A DNA stretch of 38,959 bases from Lysobacteraceae bacterium (GCA_028866435.1 JAGWIC010000021.1:1-38959), one strand, 5' to 3'; shown: positions 26,874 through 35,459, counted from the first letter of the stretch. Made by a program: numbers and translations. Notes: generated from the sequence alone by a model not told the origin.

Positions 26874-26902
26874 AAAAAAAGCACCGCGGTGACGGCGGGG
26901 CC
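26874..26902 (-). terminator. Probable terminator of the RcnB-like gene
   Basis: On the minus strand the GC-rich segment CCCCGC-CGTCACC-GCGGTG can fold into a short stem (one mismatch) and is followed directly by a run of seven T after GC. It lies 29 bp past the stop codon. Confidence 0.5.
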
Positions 26903-26930
26903 TTTTCCTGGCAACGTTCGCCGCGCCGCC

Positions 26931-27461
26931 TCAGTGATGCAGCAGCAGGTCCGCGATGATGCCGCTGGTGATGGCCACCAGCAGGAAGTCGCCGTTGTCG
27001 CTGCGCACCCAGCGATATCCACGCGGCGGTTCGCGCAGGTGATCCCTGCGCCAGTCCTCGACCACGTAGGGCCCGCCGCGATACTCGACCGGCATGTAAC
27101 CACCCCGGCGATACCAGCCTTCGTCGCGACCGCGCTCATACATGCCGTGGCGCCCATGATCGCGATCATGGCCATAGGCATAAGCGTGGCCATTGCCGTG
27201 GCCATTCCAGCGGCCGTTTCCATGGCCGTTTCCGTGGTCGTTTCCATGGCCATTCCAGTGGCCGCGCTCGTCGTCGTTACGTTCGTCGCGCCGCTCGTCG
27301 CGCCGGTCGTTCCGGTGGTCGTGGCGGCCGTCCTGCTGACCGTCCTGGTAACCATTGTCCTGGCCCCGGTAGTCCTGCCCCACCGGCTGTGCCACCGCCA
27401 CCGCACCACATGACAGCAGCAGCGTGCCGCCGATCAACCATGCACCCCATGACTTCTTCAT
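26931..27461 (-). CDS. RcnB-family-like periplasmic protein with HGNG repeats
   Basis: A 176-aa exported protein. A signal peptide (MKKSWGAWLIGGTLLLSCGAVAVAQ, about 25 residues) is followed by an Arg/Asp/His-rich segment. Next come short repeats of HGNG and WNGHGN (about residues 70-95) encoded by near-identical 12-18-bp units at 27190-27270. The C-terminal part has YMPVEYRGGPYVVEDWRRDHLREPPRGYRWVRSDNGDFLLVAITSGIIADLLL. This matches the RcnB/DUF2502-like ending (PPxGYxWVRxxxDxxLVAIxTGxI). E. coli RcnB takes part in nickel/cobalt homeostasis, but most relatives are uncharacterised. The His-rich repeats could bind metal; this is inference. The ATG at the MKKSW start was chosen because the signal peptide begins there. 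Confidence 0.8.
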   Translation of the reverse strand: MKKSWGAWLIGGTLLLSCGAVAVAQPVGQDYRGQDNGYQDGQQDGRHDHRNDRRDERRDERNDDERGHWNGHGNDHGNGHGNGRWNGHGNGHAYAYGHDRDHGRHGMYERGRDEGWYRRGGYMPVEYRGGPYVVEDWRRDHLREPPRGYRWVRSDNGDFLLVAITSGIIADLLLHH

Positions 27462-27694
27462 ATGCAAGCACACCCCTCTGTTTGTGATGGCAAAAACTTC
27501 GTGGCAGTCCGGCGAAACCCCTTCGCCCGGCATCGCCGCATTATCGCTGTCCATGAGCGGTTGCACCATCGCGAGCGGCGGGCGAACGCGACGTGAACAG
27601 GCTTGCCGCCGCCGTATCCCCGTTCACCTGGCAGCCATTTCGCCGGCGCCCCGCCGCTGGGCTACCATGCTCCTTTTTTGGCAGGCACATCACG

Positions 27695-28462
27695 ATGCAG
27701 CTCAATCAGGTCAAGGCGATCATCACCGGCGGCGCCTCCGGTCTCGGTCACGCGGTGGCGCAGCACGTCGTCGCCAATGGCGGCAAGGTGGCGTTGTTCG
27801 ACGTCAACGAGGACAAGGGGCACGCAGCGGCGAAGGCGCTGGGTGAGGCCGCCCGCTTCTTCCGCACCGACGTGACGTCGGAAGACGGCGTTGCCACCAA
27901 CGTCGCGGCCGCGCACCATGCGATGGGCGGCCTGAACGTGGTGATCAACTGCGCCGGCATCCTCGGCGCCGGCCGCGTGCTGGGCAAGGAGGGCGCGATG
28001 CCGCTGGCCAATTTCGCCACCACGGTGATGGTCAACCTGGTCGGCAGCTTCAACGTCGCCAAGGCCGGCGCCGCGCTGATGCAAAACAATGCGGCCGGCG
28101 AGGACGGCGAGCGTGGCGTCATCATCAACACCGCCAGCGTCGCCGCCTACGAAGGCCAGATCGGCCAGGCCGCGTATTCCGCCTCCAAGGGCGGCGTGGT
28201 GGGCATGACCCTGCCGATGGCGCGCGAGCTGGCCCGTTTCGGCATCCGGGTGGCGACCATTGCCCCGGGCATCTTCTGGACCCCGATGGTCGACGGCATG
28301 CCCGAGGCGGTGCAGCAGTCGCTGGCCGCCTCGATCCCGTTCCCCTCGCGCCTGGGCCAGCCGGGCGAATACGCCGACACCGTCGCCTTCATTCTCGGCA
28401 ACCGCTACATCAATGGCGAAACGATCCGCCTCGACGGCGCGGTGCGGCTGGCCGCAAAATAG
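27695..28462 (+). CDS. SDR-family 3-hydroxyacyl-CoA dehydrogenase, type II (HSD17B10-like)
   Basis: An NAD-dependent short-chain dehydrogenase of 255 aa. The cofactor motif is TGGASGLG (11-18), the substrate/NAD segment is [16 protein letters not shown], and the catalytic triad is Ser148, Tyr161 and Lys165 in [34 protein letters not shown] and [17 protein letters not shown] are typical of HSD10-type 3-hydroxy-2-methylbutyryl-CoA dehydrogenases, which act in isoleucine and fatty-acid breakdown. The start was chosen at the ATG with an AGG 9 nt upstream; frames further upstream lack similarity. It is divergent from the RcnB-like gene across 233 bp. Confidence 0.88.
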   Translation: MQLNQVKAIITGGASGLGHAVAQHVVANGGKVALFDVNEDKGHAAAKALGEAARFFRTDVTSEDGVATNVAAAHHAMGGLNVVINCAGILGAGRVLGKEGAMPLANFATTVMVNLVGSFNVAKAGAALMQNNAAGEDGERGVIINTASVAAYEGQIGQAAYSASKGGVVGMTLPMARELARFGIRVATIAPGIFWTPMVDGMPEAVQQSLAASIPFPSRLGQPGEYADTVAFILGNRYINGETIRLDGAVRLAAK

Positions 28463-28463
28463 C

Positions 28464-28566
28464 CGGGATCCGGGATTGGGGATTCGGGATTGGTACAACC
28501 CGCATCGCGCAAACCCGGACGCCCTCAGCTCAACAACGAATCTCCAATCCCAATCCCGAATCCCGA
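28464..28566. repeat. Inverted repeat of GGGATTC-type units between the SDR gene and efpL
   Basis: The left arm (about 28464-28493) consists of repeated CGGGATT units and the right arm (about 28543-28566) of the complementary AATCCCG units, around a loop of about 50 nt. The same unit occurs in the loop of the element at 24539-24638. The arm abuts the efpL start codon, so it forms the efpL 5' leader. Confidence 0.8.
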
Positions 28567-28571
28567 CAAAA

Positions 28572-29135
28572 ATGAAAGCTTCCGACGTCAAGAAAGGCAA
28601 CGTGGTCGAACACGACGGCACCGTCTACCAGGTGCGCGACATCGAGCGCAGCTCGCCCAGCGCGCGTGGTGGCAACGTCACCTTCCGCTTCACCCTCTAC
28701 TCGATCCCCGGCGGGCGCAAGTTCGACCTCAGCCTGCGCGCCGACGATGAACTGCGCGAAATGGACCTGATCCGCCGCGCCGCGAACTTCTCCTACATGG
28801 ACGACGGTGCGTTCGTGTTCATGGATGCGGAGGACTACACCCAGTACCTGCTCTCGCCCGAGCTGGTCGGCGACAGCGCCGGCTACATCGTGGAAGGCAT
28901 CGAGGGCTACTACGTGCAGCTGATCGACGAGGCGCCGGTCGGCCTGCAGGTGCCGAGCAGCGTGATCCTGACCGTGGTGGACACCGCCCCCGAAATGAAG
29001 GGCTCCAGCGCGACCAAGCGCAACAAGCCGGCCAGGCTCAACACCGGCATCGAAGTGCAGGTGCCCGAGTACATCAGCAACGACGAAAAGGTCTGGGTCA
29101 ACACCATTACCGGTGAGTTTGCCGGCAGGGCGTGA
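28572..29135 (+). CDS. efpL: EF-P-like protein EfpL (YeiP)
   Basis: A paralogue of elongation factor P of 187 aa with three beta-barrel domains. The N-domain ([20 protein letters not shown]) has the tip loop SPSARGGN with Arg32 in place of the modified Lys of EF-P, as in the YeiP/EfpL group. The middle [20 protein letters not shown] and C-terminal [20 protein letters not shown] are family hallmarks. Such proteins relieve ribosome stalling at certain proline-containing and other motifs. No Shine-Dalgarno is visible: CCCGACAAAA precedes the ATG, directly after the inverted repeat. Canonical efp must lie elsewhere. Confidence 0.93.
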   Translation: MKASDVKKGNVVEHDGTVYQVRDIERSSPSARGGNVTFRFTLYSIPGGRKFDLSLRADDELREMDLIRRAANFSYMDDGAFVFMDAEDYTQYLLSPELVGDSAGYIVEGIEGYYVQLIDEAPVGLQVPSSVILTVVDTAPEMKGSSATKRNKPARLNTGIEVQVPEYISNDEKVWVNTITGEFAGRA

Positions 29136-29150
29136 AAGCGGGAGTGAGGG

Positions 29151-29309
29151 CAGGAGTGAGTGCGCAGGAGTGAGCAGTGAGAGAAGAGCCGTGACCCGGG
29201 CAAGCCTACCGTGCCAGCCGATCCGGCGCGCCATGCCTGCGTGGGACGAGAAGCAGGGCAACCGTGAGCTGCTTTTCTCTCACTGCTCACTCCTGCGCAC
29301 TCACTCCTG
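29151..29309. repeat. Perfect 35-bp inverted repeat between efpL and the FUSC gene
   Basis: The left arm, 29151-29185, starts CAGGAGTGAGTGCGCAGGAG; the right arm, 29275-29309, ends in its exact complement, CTCCTGCGCACTCACTCCTG. The two arms are perfectly complementary over 35 bp, with an 89-nt loop, and imperfect pairing continues inwards. The arms are built from GAGTGAG/GAGCAGTGAG units. The element fills nearly all of the 182-bp gap. Confidence 0.92.
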
Positions 29310-29317
29310 ACCACCCC

Positions 29318-31402
29318 ATGCCCTCCACCGGCTATTCGCTGCGCCACCACGCGATCGAAAGCCTGACCGCCATCAAGCGGCCGGACGTGCCGTTGCAGGT
29401 GGTGCTCCGCAACGCCGCCGCCGTGATCCTGCCGCTGGGCATCGGCATCGCCAGCGGGCATGTGCAGGTCGGGCTGGGCGTGGCGGCGGGCGCACTGAAC
29501 ACCATGTTTTCCGACCAGCCGGGGCCGTACCGCCAGCGCATGCACCAGTTGCTGCTGGCGTCATTGGTGGCCGGACTGGCGTCCCTGGTCGGCCTTCTCG
29601 TCGGCGGCGAGCTGCCGCTGATGCTGCTCGCCACCGCCGCATGCGGCTTCTTCGGCGGGCTGCTGGTGGTGTTCGGCGTCGACACGGCGCGGGTGGGCAT
29701 GACCAGCATGATCCTGCTGGTGGTCACCGCATCCACCCCCACCTCGCCCGCCGCCGCGCTGGGCGGCGCCGCGCTCATCTTTGCCGGCGGCCTGCTGCTC
29801 ACCACGTTTTCGCTGGCGGGATGGCCGCTGCAGCGCTACTGGCCCGAGCGCCAGGCCGTGGCCAAGGTCTACGAAGGCCTATCCGCCATGGCCCTGCCGC
29901 AGGCGCGCGACGAGGCGGCTGTGCCCGCGCTGACCGAGGCCATGACCAGCCTCCAGTACACCTTGCTGGGTCGCCATCGGGCGCACGGTCGCGCCATGGA
30001 GGCGTTCGGCGTCCTGCTCGAACTGGCCGAGCGGATCCGGCTTGAGCTGATGGCGATGGACGAACTCGCCGACGATACCGCCACGTACCGCGGGTTCCGT
30101 CACGAGGCCTCGCGCGTGCTCGCCGCGATTGCCGAGGCCTTGCACCATGGCGATGCGCCCGAGCAGGCCAACGACGACCTGCGGACGCTGCGCGCCAGCG
30201 AACAGGCGCTGTTCGACGGCGACGGCAACCCCCATGGCCTGGCGGCACATGTCCATGCGCTGGCCGGCCAGCTCGCCGCCGCAGCACGCAATGCGGATTG
30301 GGCAGGCAGCCGCGGCGAACTCCGCGCGATGGCGGCCGAAACCCGCCTGCCCGAGTCGCTGCGCAGCAACTCGGCATGGGCCACGTTGCGCGCCGCGATG
30401 ACGCCCCATTCGGTTGCGTTTCGCCATGCCGTTCGCATGGCCGTATGCCTCAGCGCCGCGCTGTGGCTGTCGCGACTGTTGCAGTTGCCGCACGGTTACT
30501 GGCTGCCGATGACCGCCGCCATCGTGCTGCGACCGGATTTTGCCGCCACCTTCAAGTTCGGCCTGCTGCGCGTGCTGGGCACCGTGTTCGGCCTGGTCAT
30601 CACCACCGTGCTGTTGCACATCACCCCATACGACCCGTGGGCGCACCTGTTGCTGATGGCCCTGCTTTGCATGGCGTTCCGATACCTGGCCACTGCCCAC
30701 TACGGCATTGCCGTCGCCGCGCTGACCGGCACCGTGGTGATCCTGCTCTCGTTCGATGGCGTCAACCCCGGCGAAGCGGTGATCGCCCGCGTCATCAATA
30801 CGGCCTTCGGTTGCGGCATGGCGTTGCTGGCCTATGTCGCCTGGCCCACCTGGGAGCGTGGCCGCGCACGTGCTGCGCTGGCCGCGATGCTGGAAGCCTA
30901 TGCCAGTTACCTGCGGTCGCTGGCGCGGCCGGACCAGCGCCGCGGGCGGCATGAGGCGCGCTCCGCCGCACGCACTGCGCGCATCAATGCGCAAGCCTCC
31001 ATCGAACGCATGCGCGCCGAACCCGGCACGCCCGCGGAACTGCTGGCCACGGCCCACGCGCTGTTCGCCAACGGCAACCGCCTCGCGCGCAGCGCGATGA
31101 CCCTCGAGGCGCTGCTCGACGACCTGTCCACGCTGCCTGGACAAGCCGAGATAAGACTGTTCATCGACACCCTCGCCGGCAGGGTGCAAACCGTCGCCGA
31201 AACGCTGCGCGGAAAATCCGCCCACCGCGATCTACCCGACCTGCGCCGCCTGCAGCGCCACCTGCTGCTGCAGCTCGACCAGCCCGACCGGCGCCCGGCA
31301 GCCGAACTGCTGGAGCGCGTCAGCGACCGCCTGGTCGACAATGTGAACACCCTCGTCCATGTCATGGAGCGGCCACCGGCGCTTGCTGCGCCCGCCGGTT
31401 GA
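29318..31402 (+). CDS. FUSC-family inner-membrane protein (YccS/YhfK-like)
   Basis: A 694-aa protein with two membrane halves. The N-terminal half has about six hydrophobic segments between residues 25 and 175, followed by a soluble helical region (about 175-365). A second FUSC membrane domain then spans about 370-515, including YWLPMTAAIVLRPDFAATFKFGLLRVLGTVFGLV, the conserved FUSC segment, and a helical C-terminal domain completes it. The family includes putative aromatic-acid and antimicrobial exporters such as AaeB and FusC, but most members have no known substrate. The start ATG follows a long inverted repeat; no clear ribosome-binding site is seen (CTGACCACCCC before it). The function here is unknown. 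Confidence 0.85.
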   Translation: MPSTGYSLRHHAIESLTAIKRPDVPLQVVLRNAAAVILPLGIGIASGHVQVGLGVAAGALNTMFSDQPGPYRQRMHQLLLASLVAGLASLVGLLVGGELPLMLLATAACGFFGGLLVVFGVDTARVGMTSMILLVVTASTPTSPAAALGGAALIFAGGLLLTTFSLAGWPLQRYWPERQAVAKVYEGLSAMALPQARDEAAVPALTEAMTSLQYTLLGRHRAHGRAMEAFGVLLELAERIRLELMAMDELADDTATYRGFRHEASRVLAAIAEALHHGDAPEQANDDLRTLRASEQALFDGDGNPHGLAAHVHALAGQLAAAARNADWAGSRGELRAMAAETRLPESLRSNSAWATLRAAMTPHSVAFRHAVRMAVCLSAALWLSRLLQLPHGYWLPMTAAIVLRPDFAATFKFGLLRVLGTVFGLVITTVLLHITPYDPWAHLLLMALLCMAFRYLATAHYGIAVAALTGTVVILLSFDGVNPGEAVIARVINTAFGCGMALLAYVAWPTWERGRARAALAAMLEAYASYLRSLARPDQRRGRHEARSAARTARINAQASIERMRAEPGTPAELLATAHALFANGNRLARSAMTLEALLDDLSTLPGQAEIRLFIDTLAGRVQTVAETLRGKSAHRDLPDLRRLQRHLLLQLDQPDRRPAAELLERVSDRLVDNVNTLVHVMERPPALAAPAG

Positions 31403-31475
31403 TACCGCCCAGGCAGCCATCGCGCGTGTGCGCTTGCAACGCGACGGGGCGGGCGGGAGGTTTTACACTCGGGAG

Positions 31476-32498
31476 ATGCTGAAGATCGATTCCCACGCAC
31501 ACATCCTGCCCCGCGACTGGCCGAATCTGGCGGCCAAGTTCGGCGATGACCGCTTCCCGGTGATGACGCATACCGACGGCAGGCATCGCATCTACAAGGA
31601 CAGCAGGTTCTTCCGCGAGGTGTGGGACTCGGCGTTCGACCCGCAGATGCGCATCGACGATTACGCCCGTTTCGGCGTCGACGTGCAGGTGATTTCCACC
31701 GTGCCGGTGCTGTTCTCCTACTGGGCGCCCGGCCACCAGGCGCTGGAGCTGCACCGCCACCTGAACAACCACATGGCCGAGCTGTGTCGCGACCACCCGC
31801 GCCATTACGCCGGCATCGGCACGGTGCCGCTGCAGGCGCCGAGCCTGGCGATACGCGAGCTGGAACGCTGCATCGACGAGCTCGGCCTGCAGGGCGTGCA
31901 GATCGGCTCGCACTGCGGCGACTGGAACCTCGACGCGCCCGAGCTGTTCCCCTTCTTCGACGCCGCCGCCGATCTCGGCGCGGCGGTGCTGGTGCACCCC
32001 TGGGACATGATGGGCGCGGCCAGCATGCCGAAATACTGGATGCCATGGCTGGTCGGCATGCCGGCCGAGCAGGCGCGCGCCGCCTGCTGCCTGGCCTTTG
32101 GCGGCGTGGTCGAGCGGCTGCCGAAGCTGCGCGTGATGCTGGCCCACGGCGGCGGCAGTTTCCCGGCCACCATCGGCCGCATCGAGCACGGCTTCAAGAT
32201 GCGCCCGGACCTGGTCGCCACCGACAACCCGCGCAACCCGCGCGAGTATCTCAAGCGCTTCTACTTCGACTCCTGCGTGCATGACGACCGCGCGCTGCGG
32301 TACCTGCTGGATGTGACGAGCAGCAGCCAAGTCATGCTCGGCACCGACTATCCTTTCCCGCTGGGCGAGCAAGAGCCCGGCAGCGGCATCGAGGCACTGG
32401 GCCTGAGCGAAACCGACCGCGCCAGGCTGTTCCACGGCACCGCGCTCGAATGGCTGGGGTTGCCTCTTCATCGTTTTGTCCCCGACATCATCTCCTGA
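31476..32498 (+). CDS. 2-Amino-3-carboxymuconate-6-semialdehyde decarboxylase (ACMSD)
   Basis: A zinc-dependent amidohydrolase-superfamily decarboxylase of 340 aa. It converts ACMS from the kynurenine/3-hydroxyanthranilate route to 2-aminomuconate semialdehyde, diverting carbon away from quinolinate and NAD. Metal ligands are His7 and His9 (DSHAHI), His174 (VHPWDMMG) and Asp291 (GTDYPFPLG), close to the human enzyme's positions. It begins at the ATG after TCGGGAG; upstream frame sequence has no similarity. A kynureninase gene lies 650 bp downstream on the same strand, which strengthens the call. The genes for tryptophan dioxygenase, kynurenine monooxygenase and 3-hydroxyanthranilate dioxygenase are not in the window. 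Confidence 0.93.
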   Translation: MLKIDSHAHILPRDWPNLAAKFGDDRFPVMTHTDGRHRIYKDSRFFREVWDSAFDPQMRIDDYARFGVDVQVISTVPVLFSYWAPGHQALELHRHLNNHMAELCRDHPRHYAGIGTVPLQAPSLAIRELERCIDELGLQGVQIGSHCGDWNLDAPELFPFFDAAADLGAAVLVHPWDMMGAASMPKYWMPWLVGMPAEQARAACCLAFGGVVERLPKLRVMLAHGGGSFPATIGRIEHGFKMRPDLVATDNPRNPREYLKRFYFDSCVHDDRALRYLLDVTSSSQVMLGTDYPFPLGEQEPGSGIEALGLSETDRARLFHGTALEWLGLPLHRFVPDIIS

Positions 32499-32507
32499 GG
32501 AATCAGC

Positions 32508-33032
32508 ATGAGCTTCCCGCGCAACTCCACCTTGCTGGCGATGACCCTGGCCACGACCCTGCTGCTGGGCGGCACCGTCCATGCCGGCGAGGTCAGCATG
32601 GCCGGCGGCAGCGTCACCTTCCATACCCCGGACAACTGGCTGACCATCCTGCAAACCGAGGGGGACCCGGAAGCGCAGGTGTTTCAGGTGCCCGACCCCT
32701 CGCCTACCGGCAAGACCAGTCTCGCCCGCATCACGGTGACGGTGAAGCACGTACCGGACATCAGCAGCTTCCATCAATTCAGGGCCGAGGCCGATGCCAG
32801 GGCGATGGCCCTGCCCGGCTACAAGGTGGTCGCGGCAGCACCCGTGCCGGACAGCAACTTTTACACGGCGCGGGAGACTGGCACAGATTTCAGCTATGTC
32901 GAGCACTACTGGTTGAAGAACGGCCACGCGATCCAGCTGCGCTGCGTTCGACCCAGCAAGAGCCTCGCGGGCGCCACCTGGATGGCCAACTTCGACAAGG
33001 GTTGCGCCGCGATCGCCGCGCAACTGAAATAA
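32508..33032 (+). CDS. Small secreted protein of unknown function
   Basis: A 174-aa protein with a clear signal peptide (MSFPRNSTLLAMTLATTLLLGG then TVHA, cleavage near residue 26). The mature part (GEVSMAGGSVTFHTPDNWLTI onward) has predicted beta-strands and two cysteines (LRCVRP and KGCAAI), which could form a disulphide. No catalytic motif is recognised. GAGGA precedes the ATG by 7 nt, and the gene begins 9 bp after the ACMSD stop, so the two are probably co-transcribed. A link to tryptophan catabolism is unproven. Confidence 0.83.
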   Translation: MSFPRNSTLLAMTLATTLLLGGTVHAGEVSMAGGSVTFHTPDNWLTILQTEGDPEAQVFQVPDPSPTGKTSLARITVTVKHVPDISSFHQFRAEADARAMALPGYKVVAAAPVPDSNFYTARETGTDFSYVEHYWLKNGHAIQLRCVRPSKSLAGATWMANFDKGCAAIAAQLK

Positions 33033-33047
33033 CCCTCCGCACATCCC

Positions 33048-33120
33048 GTAGGAGCGCACCCTGTGCGCGATTGCCTTTGCTGTACGAAGAAGGGCCATCG
33101 CGCACAGGGTGCGCCCCCAC
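33048..33120. repeat. 73-bp palindromic REP-like element, type A, before kynU
   Basis: GTAGGAGCGCACCCTGTGCG on the left pairs with CGCACAGGGTGCGCCCCCAC on the right; the loop differs from the other copies. The length is again 73 bp. It stands between the secreted-protein gene and kynureninase, with its right arm 24 bp before the chosen kynU start. Confidence 0.92.
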
Positions 33121-33144
33121 ACGGAAGCCATGCAGGACACCACC

Positions 33145-34422
33145 ATGCTCGACTACCAGGCCACCCCCGACTGGGCCCATGCCAGCGACGCCGCCGATAC
33201 GCTGCGCGCGTTCCGCGGCGAGTTCCTGATCCCGCCGCACGAAGGCCGCGACAGCGTGTATTTCTGCGGCAACTCGCTCGGCCTGCAACCGCGCGCCGTC
33301 CGCGAGGCGGTCAACGCGGAACTGGACTACTGGGGCGAACTCGGCGTGGAAGGCCACTTCAAGGGCCGCCTGCCATGGATGGACTACCACGAATTCGTGC
33401 GTGACGACCTTGCCACCCTCGTCGGTGCGCGGCCGTCGGAAGTCGTGGCGATGAATACGCTCGGGGTCAACCTGCACCTGATGATGGTGAGTTTCTACCG
33501 TCCCACCGTCGAGCGTCCCGCCATCCTGATCGAGGCCGGCGCGTTTCCCACCGACCGCTACGCGGTGGAGTCGCAGATCCGCTTCCACGGCTTCGACCCG
33601 GCCACCGCGCTGATCGAGCTGGAGGCCGACGAAGCCAACGGCCTGATCTCCACCGCCGCGATCGAACGCGTGCTGGCCGAACACGGCGCGCGCATCGCGC
33701 TGGTGATGCTGCCCGGCGTGCAATACCGCAACGGCCAGGCGTTCGACCTCAAGGCCATTGCCGAACTCGGTCACCGGCATGGCTGCATGGTCGGCTTCGA
33801 CCTCGCCCACGCGGTCGGCAACCTGCCGCTGCAGCTGCACGACAGCGGCGCCGATTTCGCCATCTGGTGCAGCTACAAATACCTGAACAGCGGCCCCGGC
33901 GCCGTCGGCGGCACCTTCGTGCACGAACGCCACGGCAGCAGCACGCTGCCGCGCTTCGCCGGCTGGTGGGGGCATGACAAGTCGACCCGCTTCCAGATGG
34001 GCCCGCAGTTCGTGCCCACGCCGGGCGCCGACGGCTGGCAGTTGTCCAACCCGCCGATCCTGGCACTGGCACCGCTGCGCGTATCGCTGGACATCTTCCG
34101 CCGCGCGGGGATGGCGCGCCTGCGCGAAAAATCCGTGCAGCTCACCGGCTACCTCGACCATCTGGTGCGCACCGAGCTGGCCGGCATGCTGGAGGTCGTC
34201 ACCCCGGCGGAGGCGTCGCGCCGCGGTGCCCAGTTGTCGATTCGCGTGGTCGGCGGCCGTGCGCAGGGCCGCGCCCTGTTCGAGTACCTGATGCTCCAGG
34301 GCATCATCGGTGACTGGCGCGAGCCGGACGTGATCCGCATCTCGCCGGCGCCGCTGTACAACCGCTTTGCCGACTGCCTCGCCTTCTGCCGGGCGGTGCA
34401 GGCATGGCATCGCACGCGCTGA
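33145..34422 (+). CDS. kynU: Kynureninase
   Basis: A PLP-dependent hydrolase of 425 aa that cleaves kynurenine or 3-hydroxykynurenine to anthranilate or 3-hydroxyanthranilate plus alanine. Motifs are FCGNSLGLQPRAV near the N-terminus, FDLAHAVGNLPLQLHD (cofactor Asp), WCSYKYLNSGPG with PLP-binding Lys245, and GGTFVHERHG. The C-terminal DVIRISPAPLYNRFADCLAF is also typical. I chose the ATG at 33145 because AGGA lies 7 nt upstream; the ATG at 33130 is possible (430 aa). With ACMSD upstream it points to 3-hydroxyanthranilate-type tryptophan breakdown. Confidence 0.95.
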   Translation: MLDYQATPDWAHASDAADTLRAFRGEFLIPPHEGRDSVYFCGNSLGLQPRAVREAVNAELDYWGELGVEGHFKGRLPWMDYHEFVRDDLATLVGARPSEVVAMNTLGVNLHLMMVSFYRPTVERPAILIEAGAFPTDRYAVESQIRFHGFDPATALIELEADEANGLISTAAIERVLAEHGARIALVMLPGVQYRNGQAFDLKAIAELGHRHGCMVGFDLAHAVGNLPLQLHDSGADFAIWCSYKYLNSGPGAVGGTFVHERHGSSTLPRFAGWWGHDKSTRFQMGPQFVPTPGADGWQLSNPPILALAPLRVSLDIFRRAGMARLREKSVQLTGYLDHLVRTELAGMLEVVTPAEASRRGAQLSIRVVGGRAQGRALFEYLMLQGIIGDWREPDVIRISPAPLYNRFADCLAFCRAVQAWHRTR

Positions 34423-34463
34423 GCCGGTGATGCCGGCGCGAGGCACTGCCTCACGCCGCGCGC

Positions 34464-35459
34464 TCAGTCCGAGAGGGCGAGCACGCAGGCATCCGCGCCG
34501 AAACTGCGGCAACACACCGGCAGTATCGACAGCGACCCGGAGGCAACGGCCGGCCCCAGCAGGCCGGTCAGATAGCCACTGAAAAAGCTGCAGCCCGAAT
34601 GATCGTGCCCGGCGCACAGGGGACTGTGGCGAATGTGCAACTGCTCGCCCTTCTGCTCCACCTCGACCAGGTCGCGCAGCGCGGGCACGCCTATTTTCTC
34701 GATCGCCTCGTGCAGACTCCCGGGCGCCACCGCGGCATAGCTCCGCGCGAACACCCACGCCCCGGTACGCTGGCCGGCCAGCGCAAGCGACGACTCGCGT
34801 GCGCCCGCGGCCACGGCACCATCCAGTGCCAGCAGTCGCGGCACGATCTGCGGATAGACCCGCTCCAGCGGGCGCAGCGCCTCGTCGACGGCGTCGAGGT
34901 CGGGGTCCAGCGCGACCAGTTCGACGAATGCGGCCTCGCTCACCGGCGCGGCAGCGACTGGCCGGCGCGGTTCCGGCAGGATGAAGTCGAAATCGGGCTC
35001 CGGCGTCCGCGTCGGCTCGGCCGTCTCGGCATCGGCATCGGCCGCAGGCGCGGCGGACGGTACCGCGACGCCGTGGCACGCGGGCACGGTCGGGCAGAAA
35101 TCCGCCGGCGTGGCGCTCGCTGCCACCTGCGCCACCGGTGCGGGAATCGTCGCCACGGGCGCCGCCGCCGGCCGTGGCCACGCATACGTGCGTGCGGCCG
35201 CGAAGTGCGGCTTGACCTCGCCCTCCACGAAGTCGGACAGCTCATAGCTGATGACGCGTTCGTGGGCCTCCAGCGAGGACGCCAGCGCACGCTGTTTCCG
35301 TGCCGCTCCCCGCACCACCATGCTCAACAGCGCGCCATTGGCGTCCAGCGTCACCCGCTGGCGCTGCAGGGTGAACCCGTTCGAGGTGGCGCAGCGGCCG
35401 ATCTCGATCAGCAGGCCTTCGCGCTTTTCCGACAGCACCTGGATTTCCAGATCGATCAT
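34464..35459 (-). CDS. Two-domain protein with ACT-like N-terminus and V4R-like C-terminus
   Basis: A 331-aa protein I do not recognise as a named family. Residues 1-75 look like an ACT fold (LEIQVLSEKREGLLIEIGRC...LSMVVRG). A Pro/Ala/acidic linker follows (about 90-170), then a helical stretch (LERVYPQIVPRLLALD). The last 100 residues resemble a V4R (4-vinyl reductase) domain, with FARSYAAVAP, CSFFSGYLTGLLGPAV and the Cys-rich ending PVCCRSFGADACVLAL. V4R domains are small-ligand and possibly metal-binding sensor domains. A regulatory or sensor role is likely but not shown. The start is ATG with the adjacent gap (35460-35678) holding no gene; nothing decisive is seen in it. Confidence 0.7.
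   Translation of the reverse strand: MIDLEIQVLSEKREGLLIEIGRCATSNGFTLQRQRVTLDANGALLSMVVRGAARKQRALASSLEAHERVISYELSDFVEGEVKPHFAAARTYAWPRPAAAPVATIPAPVAQVAASATPADFCPTVPACHGVAVPSAAPAADADAETAEPTRTPEPDFDFILPEPRRPVAAAPVSEAAFVELVALDPDLDAVDEALRPLERVYPQIVPRLLALDGAVAAGARESSLALAGQRTGAWVFARSYAAVAPGSLHEAIEKIGVPALRDLVEVEQKGEQLHIRHSPLCAGHDHSGCSFFSGYLTGLLGPAVASGSLSILPVCCRSFGADACVLALSD

Noticed and set aside
27190-27280. Possible CRISPR-like array
   Set aside because: The units are short, contiguous, not separated by unique spacers, and translate in frame as HGNG repeats of an exported protein.
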